Below are positions 19,863 to 29,439 of a DNA stretch of 64,000 bases, piece by piece (within the stretch, counting starts at the first letter, position 1; each line of letters opens with the position of its first letter). The translations under genes and the position numbers were made by a program. Source of the stretch: Hyalangium gracile (GTDB lineage: Bacteria; Myxococcota; Myxococcia; Myxococcales; Myxococcaceae); NCBI RefSeq assembly GCF_020103725.1, contig NZ_JAHXBG010000001.1:248001-312000 (forward strand), in the 5' to 3' direction. Below the pieces are notes generated by a model. The model did not search any database. It saw only the letters and a list, made by a program, of their open reading frames with translations, and had not been told where the DNA came from.

Positions 19863-22067
19863 TCAGCCTCTGGCCGTGGCCCGGGTGACTCGCACCGGCA
19901 CCCCACTGAACGCGGCATTGCCCGTGAGCGTGTCCAGCCTCTGTTCGTCGGTGAGATCGTTGAGGCTCACGCCCGCGTGCTTCGTCGCCACGGACTGGCG
20001 CACGCCTTCTCGGCGGTGGCCGTAGCCGTGAGGCAGGCTCACCACGCCGCGCATCACCTCATCCGTCACGCTCACCGGCACGGACACCTCGCCCACCCGC
20101 GAGGTGACGAGGGCCTCGTCCCCCTCCTCCAACCCGAGCGCCCGCGCGTCCTCCGGATGCATCATCAACGTGCAGCGAGACTTCCCGCTCATCAGCATGG
20201 GCACGTTGTGCATCCAGGAGTTGTTGTCGCGAAGGTGGCGCCGACCAATCAGGAGCAGCTCGCCGTCCGCCAGCGGGGCCGCGCCTTCCGGGAAGGTGTC
20301 ACGCAGCCGCTTCACGTCCTCCACGAAGGGCGCGGGGGCCAGTTGGAGGCGCTTGCCCGGAGTGGCCAGCCGCCGGGGCAGGCTCGGCTTGAGCGCTCCC
20401 AGGTCCACGCCATGGGGCTCACGCTTCAGCGCAGAGAGGCTCAACCCGTTCCGCAGCCCTCTGGCCCGCACGCCATATGGCCCGGCACGCAGCCCCACGT
20501 CGAGGATGCCCTCGGGCCCCAGCCGCTTCATTGCCTGATACTTGAGCGTCCCACGCAGGCTCCGACCGTGCCGGAGCACCTCGATGCGGTGCCGCAGCTC
20601 CAGGAGGATGCGCCAGTCCTGCATCGCTCCGGGCCCGGGCTCGAACAGCGCGGGTGCGTAGCGGGCCGTGTCGCGGATCGCCAGCACGTGGAAGGCGATG
20701 TCGTAGTGCGAGCGCTCCAGCGGGGACGGGGGCGGCAGGATGAGGTGCGCGTGCCGCGTCGTCTCGTTGAGGTACGGGTCGATGGACACCATGAAGTCCA
20801 GCGACGCCAGCGCCTTGTCGAGCTGTCCCCCGTTGGGCGTCGAGAGCACCGGGTTGCCCGCGAAGGTGAGCAGCGCGCGAACCTGTCCCTGCCCCTCGGT
20901 GAGGATCTCCTCGGCCAGCGCCGCCACGGGCAGCTCTCCCGCAAACTCCGGCAGCCCTCGCACGCGGCTCTTCCAGCGGCCGAAGCCGCCTCGGCTGCCA
21001 GACAGCGCCCGAGGCCCTCCCACCAGATCGAACGCCGGGCGCGTGAACATGACGCCGCCCTCGCGATCGAGGTTGCCGCTCACCACGTTGATGACGTTGA
21101 TGAGCCACTGGCACAACCCGCCGAACGCTTGCGTGGACGTGCCCACCCGCCCGTAGCAGATGGCCGTCGGCGCCTCGGAGAACTCCCGAGCGATGCGGCG
21201 GATGCTCTCCGCGGAGATGCCCGTGGGCCCCGCGGCGCGCTCCGGGGTGAACTCGCGCGCCAGCTCTCGCACCGTCTCCAGGCCGTCGGTGAACGACGCC
21301 AGGCGCTCCATCCGGGGGCGCTGCAGCAGCTCGTGGAGCAGCGCGAACAGGAAGAGCGCGTCCGTGCCCGGACGGATGAACAGGTGCTCGTCCGCGATGC
21401 GCGCCGTCTCTGTCTTGCGCGGGTCCACCACCACCACCCTGCCGCCTCGCTGCTGGATGGCTCGGAGCCGCGCCCGCACGTCCGGCGCCGTCATCATACT
21501 GCCGTTGGAGGCCAGCGGGTTGGCACCCAGCGCCAGCAGGTAGCTCGTCCGGTCCAGGTCCGGGATGGGCACCAGCAGCTGGTGGCCGAACATCTGGTTC
21601 GCGGCCAGCAGGTGCGGGAGCTGATCCACCGACGTCGCGCTGTAGCTGTTGCGCGAGCGCAGCATGCGCAGCAGCTGGGGCACGAAGAGCATCGCCCCCG
21701 CGTTGTGGACCGTGGGGTTGCCCAGGTAGACGGCCAGCGCGTCCCGGCCATGCTTGCTCTGCGCCTCGTGCAGCCGCCGCGCAGCCTCCTCCAGCGCCTC
21801 CTCCCAGGACACGGGCTGCCAGCCGCTGGCGGTGCGGCGCATCGGCTGGCGCAGCCGCTCGGGGTCCTCGTGGAGATCCTTCAGCGCCACCGCCTTGGGG
21901 CAGATGTGGCCACGGCTGAAGGGGTCCTTCTCATCGCCCCGGATGGAGGTGATGCGGCCTCCCTCCACCTCGATGCGGACTCCGCACATGGCCTCGCAGA
22001 GGTTGCAGGCGCGGAAGTGGGTCTGGGTGCCAGCGGCGGAAGAGGCCATGGCGGGCACTATACCCAC
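19863..22067 (-). CDS. Molybdopterin-dependent oxidoreductase
   Basis: 734 residues from GTG 22067 (GGGAG about 7 nt upstream; ATG 22049 is an alternative six codons in). The N-terminus binds a 4Fe-4S cluster: CNLCEAMCG and later GHICPKA give Cys-x2-Cys-x3-Cys...Cys. The molybdopterin domain follows (SVDQLPHLLAANQMFG, LALGANPLASNGS, VVVVDPRKTETA) and a C-terminal dinucleotide-binding barrel (MHPEDARALGLEEGDEA, SLPHGYGHRREGVR). There is no twin-arginine signal, so it is probably cytoplasmic. It resembles formate dehydrogenase/BisC-type enzymes; the substrate is unknown. The gene follows trehalase by 20 nt on the same strand. Confidence 0.87.
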   Translation of the reverse strand: MGIVPAMASSAAGTQTHFRACNLCEAMCGVRIEVEGGRITSIRGDEKDPFSRGHICPKAVALKDLHEDPERLRQPMRRTASGWQPVSWEEALEEAARRLHEAQSKHGRDALAVYLGNPTVHNAGAMLFVPQLLRMLRSRNSYSATSVDQLPHLLAANQMFGHQLLVPIPDLDRTSYLLALGANPLASNGSMMTAPDVRARLRAIQQRGGRVVVVDPRKTETARIADEHLFIRPGTDALFLFALLHELLQRPRMERLASFTDGLETVRELAREFTPERAAGPTGISAESIRRIAREFSEAPTAICYGRVGTSTQAFGGLCQWLINVINVVSGNLDREGGVMFTRPAFDLVGGPRALSGSRGGFGRWKSRVRGLPEFAGELPVAALAEEILTEGQGQVRALLTFAGNPVLSTPNGGQLDKALASLDFMVSIDPYLNETTRHAHLILPPPSPLERSHYDIAFHVLAIRDTARYAPALFEPGPGAMQDWRILLELRHRIEVLRHGRSLRGTLKYQAMKRLGPEGILDVGLRAGPYGVRARGLRNGLSLSALKREPHGVDLGALKPSLPRRLATPGKRLQLAPAPFVEDVKRLRDTFPEGAAPLADGELLLIGRRHLRDNNSWMHNVPMLMSGKSRCTLMMHPEDARALGLEEGDEALVTSRVGEVSVPVSVTDEVMRGVVSLPHGYGHRREGVRQSVATKHAGVSLNDLTDEQRLDTLTGNAAFSGVPVRVTRATARG

Positions 22068-22087
22068 CCCGGCGCTCCCGCTGCCGC

Positions 22088-24007
22088 TCAGCCGGTGGCG
22101 CGAATCGGCTCGGCAACGTCCGTCGGGCCCGGCACCTTCTCCGCCACGCCGCCGACGTCCAGCGCCTCTCGCAAGTCAGGCGACAGCCCCTCGAGCAGCA
22201 GGAGCACCGACGCGTTCGTCCACGCGAAGCCCAGCGTCCGCTGGGAGCGCGACGCCATGTACGGCCCGCGGTCCGCGCCCTGGTTGCCGTACTCGACCGG
22301 CACGTCCGCCGAGCACCGCACCACGTCGTACTTCTCCTTGATGAGGCCGTTGTGCTTGCCGGCGATGTCCATCACCATCGACAGCCAGCGGTACGCCACC
22401 TGGTCAGCCTCGGCGTGGAAGCCATAGCGGCGCAGGCCCTCGACCACGATGACCTGGTGGGGCGCCCACCCGAACGGCCAGTCCCACTGCAGGTCCTCTC
22501 CGCCCGCCGCCTCGCGAGAGGCCCGGCTGCTGGAGGTCAGCCCACCCGCCTGCAGGAAGCGCGGGACCGAGGCGGCCACGGCGGCGGCCTCCTTGCGCGA
22601 GGCCCACCCCGTCCACAGCGGATAGAAGGTGGCCAGCGTCTCGTACTGGGAGCGGCGCCCGGTGGTGAAGTGGTGGTCGAAGAACATCCCCCGCTCCTCG
22701 TCCCAGAAGCGCGCGCGCATCGTCCGCGCCCGCGCCCGCGCCGCCTTCTCGTACGCCGCCGCCCGGGCCGAGTCCTCACCCTCCAGGATGCGCAGGATGC
22801 GCGCCAGGTCCTGCTCGTACTGGAAGAGCAGCGAGTTCAGGCACACCGGCTCGTGGTGGTGGATGGCCGTGCCGAAGCGGTGGCACATGTCCCAGCCGCT
22901 CTCGCGGATGGCCCGGTCGTGCCGGTGGAACTCGGCGTCGTCCGGCCGGTGCTCCGCGTAGAACGCGGACACGTCCTCCGCGTCGGGGCCCTCCGCGTCG
23001 TCCTTGTAGCGGGACAGGCCGCTCGGCGTGGAGCGCGGACCGGTGCGGAAGTTGGTCTCCAGCTCGTGCATGGCCGCCTTCGCCACCCGCTGCAGCATGC
23101 GCCGGTCCGGCTGCACCGCGTGCAGCTCCAGCGCCAGCCTGGGCAGCAGCGGCGGCTGCGTGCGCGACAGGTGGAAGCTCAGGTTGGAGTTCGGGATCTT
23201 CCCGTAGTGCTCGATGGCGTAGACATGGTTCTCCACCATGTCGCGCACGAGGTCCGCGCGCCCCGAGCTCAGCGCGCCGCGCCCGTTGAAGTAGCTGTCC
23301 CAGCCGAACATCTGCATGAACCGGCCGCCCGGGACGATGTACGGCCGAGGCAGGTAGGCCATCCCCGGCTCGCGCATCAGCCGCTGCCAGTCCGCCTGCT
23401 CGTGCGGCTTGCGCAGGGCCACCACCTCCCAGCCATGCCGCGCGGCCTGGGGACGCAGCTTCTTCAGGGCCTGCTTGTCGTCGGCGGGCACGTACAGCCG
23501 CCAGCGCCCATCCGGGCTCTTCACCCGCATGCCCGCGAGCGCCTCGTTGAGCTGCTCGAACCGGTCGGCCTGGCGCACCAGCCCGTCCCAGCCCTGATCG
23601 ATGAGCCGCCGCAGCGCCACGGTGCGGCGCTCCAGCATCCGCGCCACCGGCAGGCCGGGCACATCCCCTCGGCCCTCGAGGATCTCCTCGGCGAGCACGT
23701 CCGCCACATGAGCCAGTCGCTCCGCGCTCTTCAGCTCCACGCTCACGCCCGGCGCCAGCTGGAAGTCCACCGCGAAGCGCAGGTTGCTGGCGCGTGCCTT
23801 CTCGGCATCGCGCGCCGTGATGCAGCCATCCCCGTCGAGATCCAGCGCCATGATCACCTCGTAGGCGAGGCGCGCGGTGAAGGTGCTCGGAGAGAGGGGA
23901 CGGGGCGCGGGCTGCGCGCTCGGGAGACGGGCACGCTCCGGCACACGGGTGGACAGTGCCGCGGGAGCGCGGGCGGAGACAGTTCGAGAGTGAGTGGAGA
24001 GTGACAT
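22088..24007 (-). CDS. GH37 alpha,alpha-trehalase with N-terminal EF-hand
   Basis: 639 residues from ATG 24007. Both trehalase signatures are visible: PGGRFMQMFGWDSYF at 226-240 and QWDWPFGWAP at 507-516, with SGWDMCHRFG carrying the likely catalytic acid between them. An EF-hand loop (Asp56, Asp58, Asp60, Gly61, Ile63, Asp67) precedes the barrel, suggesting calcium binding as in some fungal and bacterial trehalases. The enzyme would hydrolyse trehalose to glucose; no clear Sec signal is seen, although the N-terminal 40 residues are disordered. Its 3' neighbour, 20 nt away, is a molybdopterin oxidoreductase. Confidence 0.88.
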   Translation of the reverse strand: MSLSTHSRTVSARAPAALSTRVPERARLPSAQPAPRPLSPSTFTARLAYEVIMALDLDGDGCITARDAEKARASNLRFAVDFQLAPGVSVELKSAERLAHVADVLAEEILEGRGDVPGLPVARMLERRTVALRRLIDQGWDGLVRQADRFEQLNEALAGMRVKSPDGRWRLYVPADDKQALKKLRPQAARHGWEVVALRKPHEQADWQRLMREPGMAYLPRPYIVPGGRFMQMFGWDSYFNGRGALSSGRADLVRDMVENHVYAIEHYGKIPNSNLSFHLSRTQPPLLPRLALELHAVQPDRRMLQRVAKAAMHELETNFRTGPRSTPSGLSRYKDDAEGPDAEDVSAFYAEHRPDDAEFHRHDRAIRESGWDMCHRFGTAIHHHEPVCLNSLLFQYEQDLARILRILEGEDSARAAAYEKAARARARTMRARFWDEERGMFFDHHFTTGRRSQYETLATFYPLWTGWASRKEAAAVAASVPRFLQAGGLTSSSRASREAAGGEDLQWDWPFGWAPHQVIVVEGLRRYGFHAEADQVAYRWLSMVMDIAGKHNGLIKEKYDVVRCSADVPVEYGNQGADRGPYMASRSQRTLGFAWTNASVLLLLEGLSPDLREALDVGGVAEKVPGPTDVAEPIRATG

Positions 24008-24224
24008 CCGGGAGGGCACCTTCGGCTAGGAGCCAGCCGAAAAGGTACACGAATTTCCCGGGCGAATCTGGAGTGTTCCCCTCACTCCAGTGTGCCTGCT
24101 CACGCCGATGATTTCAACCCACATTGTTTGGACGCAAATCAATTGGCCCGGCTCGCCTATGCCCATCCAAGGTGCGCCGGTAGAGTCTGGGTCCTCGTTC
24201 GGGTCCTTCCACGAGGGTGGACCC

Positions 24225-25397
24225 ATGGAGCGAGGCGAAGCCACAGGGGCCGCGCTGGCGTGGCCTCCCGACCGGGGACGACATGTGAAGGAGTTGGAAG
24301 ACATCCTCCGAGCCCGTGCTCGGATGAAGGGGCCGCTCGTACTGGCCACGGTGGTAGCGGTGTCGGGCTCGGCGTACCGGCGGCCCGGGGCGCGCATGGT
24401 GATGGGCGAGGAGGGCTGGCTCGCGGGCGGCGTAAGCGGCGGGTGCCTGGAGGGAGACATCATCCGCAAGGCCTTCTTCTGGACGGCCAGCGGTCCGCGC
24501 GTGCTGCGCTACGACTCCACGGGCGACAACGTCGAGGAGGAGGACGCCCTCTCCTTCGCGCTGGGGTGCAACGGCGTGGTGGACGTGCTGCTCGAGCGCT
24601 GGGAGCCCGGGCCGATGGATCCGCTCGCGTTCGCCGAGGAGGCGCGGCGGCAGTCGCGGCGCGCGGTGCTGGCGACGGTGTATCGCGGGCCGAGCGACGC
24701 GGTGGGTGCGCGGCTGCTGCTGCGGGATGACGGGGTGGAGGCGAGCAACCTCTCCGGCCCGCTGAAGGACGCGGTGCGCAGGGCGGCGGACGAGGCGCTC
24801 GTGGTGGGGAAGACCTGGAGCGGCCCGTGTGGCGGCGCCGAGGTGTTGGTGGAGGTGGTGGATCCGCCCATCCCGCTGGTGCTGTTCGGCGGTGGCTTCG
24901 ACGTGGCGCCGGTGGTGGCGCAGGCGGTGGGGCTGGGGTGGCACGTCACGGTGGTCGCGGACAAGTCCGCGGAGACGCTGCGGCGGCGCTTCCCTCGAGC
25001 GCACGCCGTGGTGTCGGCCAAGGCCCGGGAGCTGGACGAGAAGGTGTCGCTCTCGGCGCGCACGATGGTGGTGGTGATGACGCACAGCCTGCCGCAGGAC
25101 CGCGAGCTGCTCGCGCGGCTGCTGCCGATGCCGCTGCGTTATCTGGGCGTGCTGGGTCCGCGCGCGCGCACGGAGCGGCTGCTCTCGGAGATGAAGCCGG
25201 CGCCCGTGCCGGCGCAGCTCGACAAGCTGCACGCTCCGGTCGGGCTGGACCTGGGAGCCGAGGGGCCGGATGAGGTGGCCCTCTCGATCGTGGCCGAGCT
25301 GCGAGCCGTCCTGGCTGATCGCGAAGGGGGCAAGCTCCGCTACCGGCAGGCGCCCATCTACGCCGCGGAGCCGCCAGCAGCGCGGAAGCTGGCGTGA
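24225..25397 (+). CDS. XdhC/CoxI-family molybdenum enzyme maturation protein
   Basis: 390 residues from ATG 24225. The N-terminal XdhC_CoxI domain shows LATVVAVSGSAYRRPGARM and GGVSGGCLEGDI; the C-terminal Rossmann-like domain has LVLFGGGFDVAPVVA, WHVTVVADK, MTHSLPQDRELLARLL and YLGVLGPRART. XdhC proteins bind molybdenum cofactor, protect its sulfurated form and insert it into xanthine dehydrogenase or CO dehydrogenase. The stop overlaps the GTG of the next gene, a MocA-like cytidylyltransferase, giving a coupled cofactor-maturation pair. No xdhA/B or coxL genes lie in the window. Confidence 0.9.
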   Translation: MERGEATGAALAWPPDRGRHVKELEDILRARARMKGPLVLATVVAVSGSAYRRPGARMVMGEEGWLAGGVSGGCLEGDIIRKAFFWTASGPRVLRYDSTGDNVEEEDALSFALGCNGVVDVLLERWEPGPMDPLAFAEEARRQSRRAVLATVYRGPSDAVGARLLLRDDGVEASNLSGPLKDAVRRAADEALVVGKTWSGPCGGAEVLVEVVDPPIPLVLFGGGFDVAPVVAQAVGLGWHVTVVADKSAETLRRRFPRAHAVVSAKARELDEKVSLSARTMVVVMTHSLPQDRELLARLLPMPLRYLGVLGPRARTERLLSEMKPAPVPAQLDKLHAPVGLDLGAEGPDEVALSIVAELRAVLADREGGKLRYRQAPIYAAEPPAARKLA

Positions 25398-25990
25398 AGG
25401 TGGGCGTGGTGCTGCTGGCCGCGGGGGGTTCCTCGCGACTGGGGCAGCCCAAGCAGCTGCTCGTGCATCAGGGAAAGACCCTGGTGCGACGCGCGGCCGA
25501 TGCCGCGGTGGAGGCCAGGTGTGGGCCCGTGGTGGCGGTGCTCGGGGCCCAGGCCGAGGCGGTGGCGACGGAGCTGGCCCGGCTGCCAGTGAACACGGTG
25601 CGGAACCCGGACTGGGAGGCGGGGCTGGGCAGCTCGCTGCGCGTGGGTCTTCAGGCGCTTGAAGCGGCGGAGCCGGCGGGAGCGGGCTCGGCGGTGGATG
25701 CCGTACTGGTGCTGCTGTGTGACCAGTTCCGGGTGGATGCCAGCCATGTGCGCGCGCTGGTGAAGGCCTTCCAGCGGACGCAGGCGCCCATCGTGGCCTC
25801 GGGTTACAACGGGACGCGCGGGGTGCCTGCGCTGTTCTCGCGCGCGCTCTTTCCAGAGCTGGAAGCTCTCGCGCCTGATCAGGGCGCGCGAGGGGTGATT
25901 GCCCGCGAGCCTTCTCGCGTGGTGGAGGTGACGCTGGAGGGTGGCGGCGAGGACGTGGACACGAAGGCGGACCTCACACGCCTCGCCTGA
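25394..25990 (+). CDS. MocA/MobA-like molybdopterin nucleotidyltransferase
   Basis: 198 residues from GTG 25394, overlapping the xdhC stop by 4 nt. The nucleotidyltransferase signature is clear: VVLLAAGGSSRLGQPKQLL at 5-23, then VLVLLCDQFRVD for metal binding and GTRGVPALFSR with QGARGVIARE in the second half. MocA transfers CMP to molybdopterin, making the cytosine dinucleotide used by xanthine dehydrogenase-family enzymes. Coupling with XdhC supports this role over bis-MGD synthesis. It converges with the PEGA kinase gene 25 nt away. Confidence 0.88.
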   Translation: MKVGVVLLAAGGSSRLGQPKQLLVHQGKTLVRRAADAAVEARCGPVVAVLGAQAEAVATELARLPVNTVRNPDWEAGLGSSLRVGLQALEAAEPAGAGSAVDAVLVLLCDQFRVDASHVRALVKAFQRTQAPIVASGYNGTRGVPALFSRALFPELEALAPDQGARGVIAREPSRVVEVTLEGGGEDVDTKADLTRLA

Positions 25991-26015
25991 GGAGCCTCAC
26001 GCTCTGATGGCCTCT

Positions 26016-28460
26016 CTATCTTTCTGATGACGCAGGGCCCACGCTGAGCGCCACGTCCATCTCCACCTCGGCTCCGCCACGCTGCGAACGAGGAAGCGAG
26101 AACCACAGCTCCCGAGCCCCCTTCACCGTGTAGCGGCCCGGCGGAAGCGCGTAGCGGAAGTCCGTCGAAGGCTGCCCCGACACCTCCACCGGCTCGCCGG
26201 GGTGGGGCACAGCCAGCACCGCCACGGGAGTCGCGGCCGCGCCCTCATGCGTCCGGATGTCCAGCGCGTACGAAACCCTCGGGTCGAGCTGCCGGACCGA
26301 GTAGCGGCTCTCCAGCCCCACCGTGTTCGCGAACCTGCGTGGATCCAGCCGGTGATGGGCCACCTTCTTGGACACGTTGTCTCGAATGTGGAGCGTCAGG
26401 TCCTGGTCCACGGTGTGCTCGGAGCCTGCTCCCACCAGCAAGAAGGCGTGCAGGGCCTCGGCGCTCGTCAGCGTGTGCAGGTTGGAGGACAGCATGAACA
26501 GCCGCTCCTCGGTCGGCACCCGCTCCCCTTCCAGATAGACATAGACCTGCGTGGAGCGCACCTCGTCCGCGCTCAGGCCCTGCCGCACCTCCTCCTCGGA
26601 GATCGGCGCGTCTCCTTTATAGGAGCCCGTGAGCCACACCGTGTACGCCCGCTTCGGATCGAGCACCTCCCGGAACGAGCGGGCCACCACGTCGAAGGAG
26701 TGCTCCTTCTCCCGCACCGTGAAGCGCGTTGGCGTCTTCTCCGCGCCGGAGCGAGAGGCTGAAGCATCCCCCATGGAAGGAGGAGCTTGCGCAGGTGCGG
26801 AGGGCTTCGGCGGGGTCCCCGATACCGGCTCCAAGGAGACGCGGAGCTGATCCTCCAGCGTTCCGGGCTCGAAGCGGCGAGACCACGCCTTCATCCCCAC
26901 CCGGCTCAGCTCCACCGTGTGCGGCTCCGCTCTCGAGACGTTCTCGAGCTTCAGCGGCGTCACGCCCTTGAACTCGCGGTCGAGGCTCACCAGCGCTCCC
27001 GGCGGCTCGGAGACGATCATCAGCGGCGGAGTCCCGAAGAAGACCCAGGTGACGATCTTCACGGCCATCACGGCCACGACCGCCACTCCCACCACCACGC
27101 GCCAGTGGGGAATGAGCCCCATCAAGAACCGGGTCACCCCCGCGTACGCGTCCCCCGTCGCCTCCGGCTCCCTCGCCTTCGGCTCCCTGGCTCTCGCGGC
27201 GGCTCGCGGGCGGGAGACTGGCTTCTCGACAGGCGCCATCTCCTGGGTCGCTTCCGCGAGCTCCACCGACGGCATCTCCGGGACCGTCTGGGTTACCCGA
27301 TGGTCCGGCCGGGACACCCGTCGCGCCGGCCGCGTGGTCTGGGAGTCCACCTCGGGAGACTCGCGCGGCCCCGTCCGGCCCGACGTGGGCGCCGGAGTCC
27401 CCGGCCACTGCGCGGCCGGCACGCTGTCGGTCCTCGGCAGCTGCCGCTGCTGGGAGCGGCTCCACATCGCCACCTGCTCCTCGAAGCGCGGCGGGAGCTG
27501 AGGGGTTCGCCCCTTCTCCCTCAGCTCGGACTCGAAGACCAGGCCCATCAGGTGCTTCAGCGTGTGCACCGGAAACAGCGGCGCCATCACCGCGAACCAC
27601 TGCGACAGCTGCAGGTGCAGCGCCTCCGCGCTCGGCGTGCGCGCCTCCCGGTCCGTCGCCAGGGCGTTCTGGAGGATCTGCACCAGCTCGGCATCCAGCT
27701 CGGGCGCCAGCTCCCTCGGCGGCGTGAGCTGCCCGTTGGCGATGCGCTGCATCACCGACAGCTCATGCCCATCCGCCGGAAGGCGCCCGCAGAGCATCCG
27801 GTAGAGCACCACCCCCACCGCGTACACATCCGAGCGCGCATCCAGATCCGGCACCGCGTACGCCTGCTCCGGCGACAGATAGCGGTACTTGCCCTTCACC
27901 ACCCCGGACTCCGTCACCGGCCGCCCCGCCAGCTGCGCCTTGGCGATGCCGAAGTCGGAGATCTTCACCTCCCCCTCGTAGCTGATGAGCACGTTGTCCG
28001 GAGAGATGTCGCGGTGCACCAGCCCCAGCGGCCGCCCGCGCTCGTCCTTGCGCGTGTGCGCGTGGTGCAGCCCCTTGCACATCTCGATGGCGATGCTCAC
28101 CGCCAGCGGCGGCGGCAGCTGCGCCAGCCCCATCGCCTCCGCCTGCTTGAGCAGCCGGGAGAGCGGCTGGCCGTCTACCAGCTCCATGGCCAGGAAGTAC
28201 TCGCCGTCCACCTGCCCGAAGTCGAAGACCTGGACGATGTTGCCGTGGTTGAGCCCCACGGAGATGCGCGCCTCCTGGACGAACATCTCCACGAAGGCCT
28301 GGTCCTCGGCGTAGTGGCCCAGCACCCGCTTGATGACCACCGGCTTGGTGATGCCCGGCGCGGCCGTGTAGCGCGCCCGGTAGACGATGGCCATCCCCCC
28401 CGCGCCCAGCCGCTCGAGCAGCTCGTACTTCCCGAAAGGGGTCGTCGTCCCGTCGCTCAA
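26016..28460 (-). CDS. Ser/Thr protein kinase with PEGA domain
   Basis: 814 residues from a TTG start at 28460 (MSDGTTTPFGKYELLERL is the usual N-terminus of such kinases). Kinase domain about 10-280: GAGGMAIVYRA, VIKRVLGHY with the ATP-binding Lys, HRDISPDNVL with the catalytic Asp near 151, and DFG. A Pro/Arg-rich juxtamembrane linker leads to a membrane helix (about 452-472), then a PEGA motif (SEPPGALVSLDREFKG) and a long periplasmic C-terminus in which FTVREKEHSFDVVARSF starts a second conserved module. It is predicted to transduce envelope signals to cytoplasmic phosphorylation. Divergent from the zinc-ribbon gene. Confidence 0.93.
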   Translation of the reverse strand: MSDGTTTPFGKYELLERLGAGGMAIVYRARYTAAPGITKPVVIKRVLGHYAEDQAFVEMFVQEARISVGLNHGNIVQVFDFGQVDGEYFLAMELVDGQPLSRLLKQAEAMGLAQLPPPLAVSIAIEMCKGLHHAHTRKDERGRPLGLVHRDISPDNVLISYEGEVKISDFGIAKAQLAGRPVTESGVVKGKYRYLSPEQAYAVPDLDARSDVYAVGVVLYRMLCGRLPADGHELSVMQRIANGQLTPPRELAPELDAELVQILQNALATDREARTPSAEALHLQLSQWFAVMAPLFPVHTLKHLMGLVFESELREKGRTPQLPPRFEEQVAMWSRSQQRQLPRTDSVPAAQWPGTPAPTSGRTGPRESPEVDSQTTRPARRVSRPDHRVTQTVPEMPSVELAEATQEMAPVEKPVSRPRAAARAREPKAREPEATGDAYAGVTRFLMGLIPHWRVVVGVAVVAVMAVKIVTWVFFGTPPLMIVSEPPGALVSLDREFKGVTPLKLENVSRAEPHTVELSRVGMKAWSRRFEPGTLEDQLRVSLEPVSGTPPKPSAPAQAPPSMGDASASRSGAEKTPTRFTVREKEHSFDVVARSFREVLDPKRAYTVWLTGSYKGDAPISEEEVRQGLSADEVRSTQVYVYLEGERVPTEERLFMLSSNLHTLTSAEALHAFLLVGAGSEHTVDQDLTLHIRDNVSKKVAHHRLDPRRFANTVGLESRYSVRQLDPRVSYALDIRTHEGAAATPVAVLAVPHPGEPVEVSGQPSTDFRYALPPGRYTVKGARELWFSLPRSQRGGAEVEMDVALSVGPASSER

Positions 28461-28559
28461 GATGGGCGCACTCTACCAGCCAGGCAACGCTTCCGGCGCC
28501 CCCCTGAAGCCTCGGGGCGGCACATCGGCTACACTCATGCACCGCGAGACAGGATCCCC

Positions 28560-29243
28560 ATGAACACCTGCCCTTTCTGCCCCGGAAGGCTGTACCCCAC
28601 CTTCACCAACAGCCTTCCGCGCGAGAAGTGTGGCAAGTGCGACTCCATCTGGTTCGAAGGTGAAGCGCTGGCCAACCTCGTCGGCATCCAGGCCGCCAAC
28701 GCGCTCGTCGAGAAGACCAAGGGCAAGCCCGGCAAGTGCAAGCACTGCAGCGCCTCGCTCTCCTACGTGGCCCAGTGCACCCGCTGTCACCACGACGCCC
28801 CCACCTGTCCCCAGTGTGGAACCGCCCCCCTCGCCGTCGCCGTGGTGGACGGCGTCCGGGTGGATGTCTGCACCGGCTGCAAGGGCATGGCGCTGGACAA
28901 GGACGGACTGACGCAGCTGCAGAAGATCGTCGCGGAGCGGCGCCCCGCCAAGCCCGTCACCAAGCCCAAGGAGGAGCCCAAGAACCTCACCAAGGCTCCC
29001 TGCGCCGCGTGCCAGCGCAAGCTCCTGCTCAAGTACGCCTTCGTCTACGACAGCAAGATCTACTGCGGCAGCTGCGCGCCCCCCGGCGCCGCGCCCTTCA
29101 ACGTCGATCTGGCCAAGGCCAGCCCGACGCTCGCGCCCTCCCTGGGCACCTATCTCACCGGAGACGAGGACCTCACGGCGGACGCCGTCTCGGTGGGCAT
29201 CAGCATCCTCTTCAAGGTCGCCGCCTCTCGGCTCATGCGCTGA
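28560..29243 (+). CDS. Multi-zinc-ribbon (zf-TFIIB-type) protein
   Basis: 227 residues from ATG 28560. The N-terminal CPFCPGRL...CGKC ribbon with SIWFEGEAL is the zf-TFIIB-like motif; CKHCSASL, CTRC, CPQCG, CTGCKGMALDKDGL, CAACQRKLL and YCGSC add several more CxxC pairs. A Lys/Pro-rich linker separates two halves, and the C-terminus (TADAVSVGISILFKV) is amphipathic. No catalytic motif. It is likely a structural or nucleic-acid/protein-binding zinc protein of unknown role. Divergently transcribed from the PEGA kinase with 99 bases between. Confidence 0.8.
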   Translation: MNTCPFCPGRLYPTFTNSLPREKCGKCDSIWFEGEALANLVGIQAANALVEKTKGKPGKCKHCSASLSYVAQCTRCHHDAPTCPQCGTAPLAVAVVDGVRVDVCTGCKGMALDKDGLTQLQKIVAERRPAKPVTKPKEEPKNLTKAPCAACQRKLLLKYAFVYDSKIYCGSCAPPGAAPFNVDLAKASPTLAPSLGTYLTGDEDLTADAVSVGISILFKVAASRLMR

Positions 29244-29439
29244 GCCGCCCTGTCTCCTCCCTCGACGCGAGCCCCGCCGTGGTGAAGGACTCCCCGCGCG
29301 CGCCAGCGACGGACCGGGACAGGTAGGGCGTCGTCGATCCCACCCAGCCCATGGTTGACTTGCAGTGCGTCTTGCTGCGTCATGTCAATCAGGGTTTCCC
29401 CTCCATGCCACTTCTCGAGGGTTTCACTCAGGGTGTCCA

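Noticed and set aside
19977-22427. Open frame of about 816 codons antisense to the molybdopterin oxidoreductase
   Set aside because: Composition dominated by Arg, His and Pro, no start site or homology-like motif; shadow frame.
22352-24004. Open frame antisense to trehalase
   Set aside because: Mirror of the trehalase codon bias; the minus strand has both trehalase signatures.
26787-28559. Long plus-strand extension upstream of the zinc-ribbon protein
   Set aside because: Antisense to the PEGA kinase and His/Arg/Leu-rich; zinc ribbons begin at ATG 28560.
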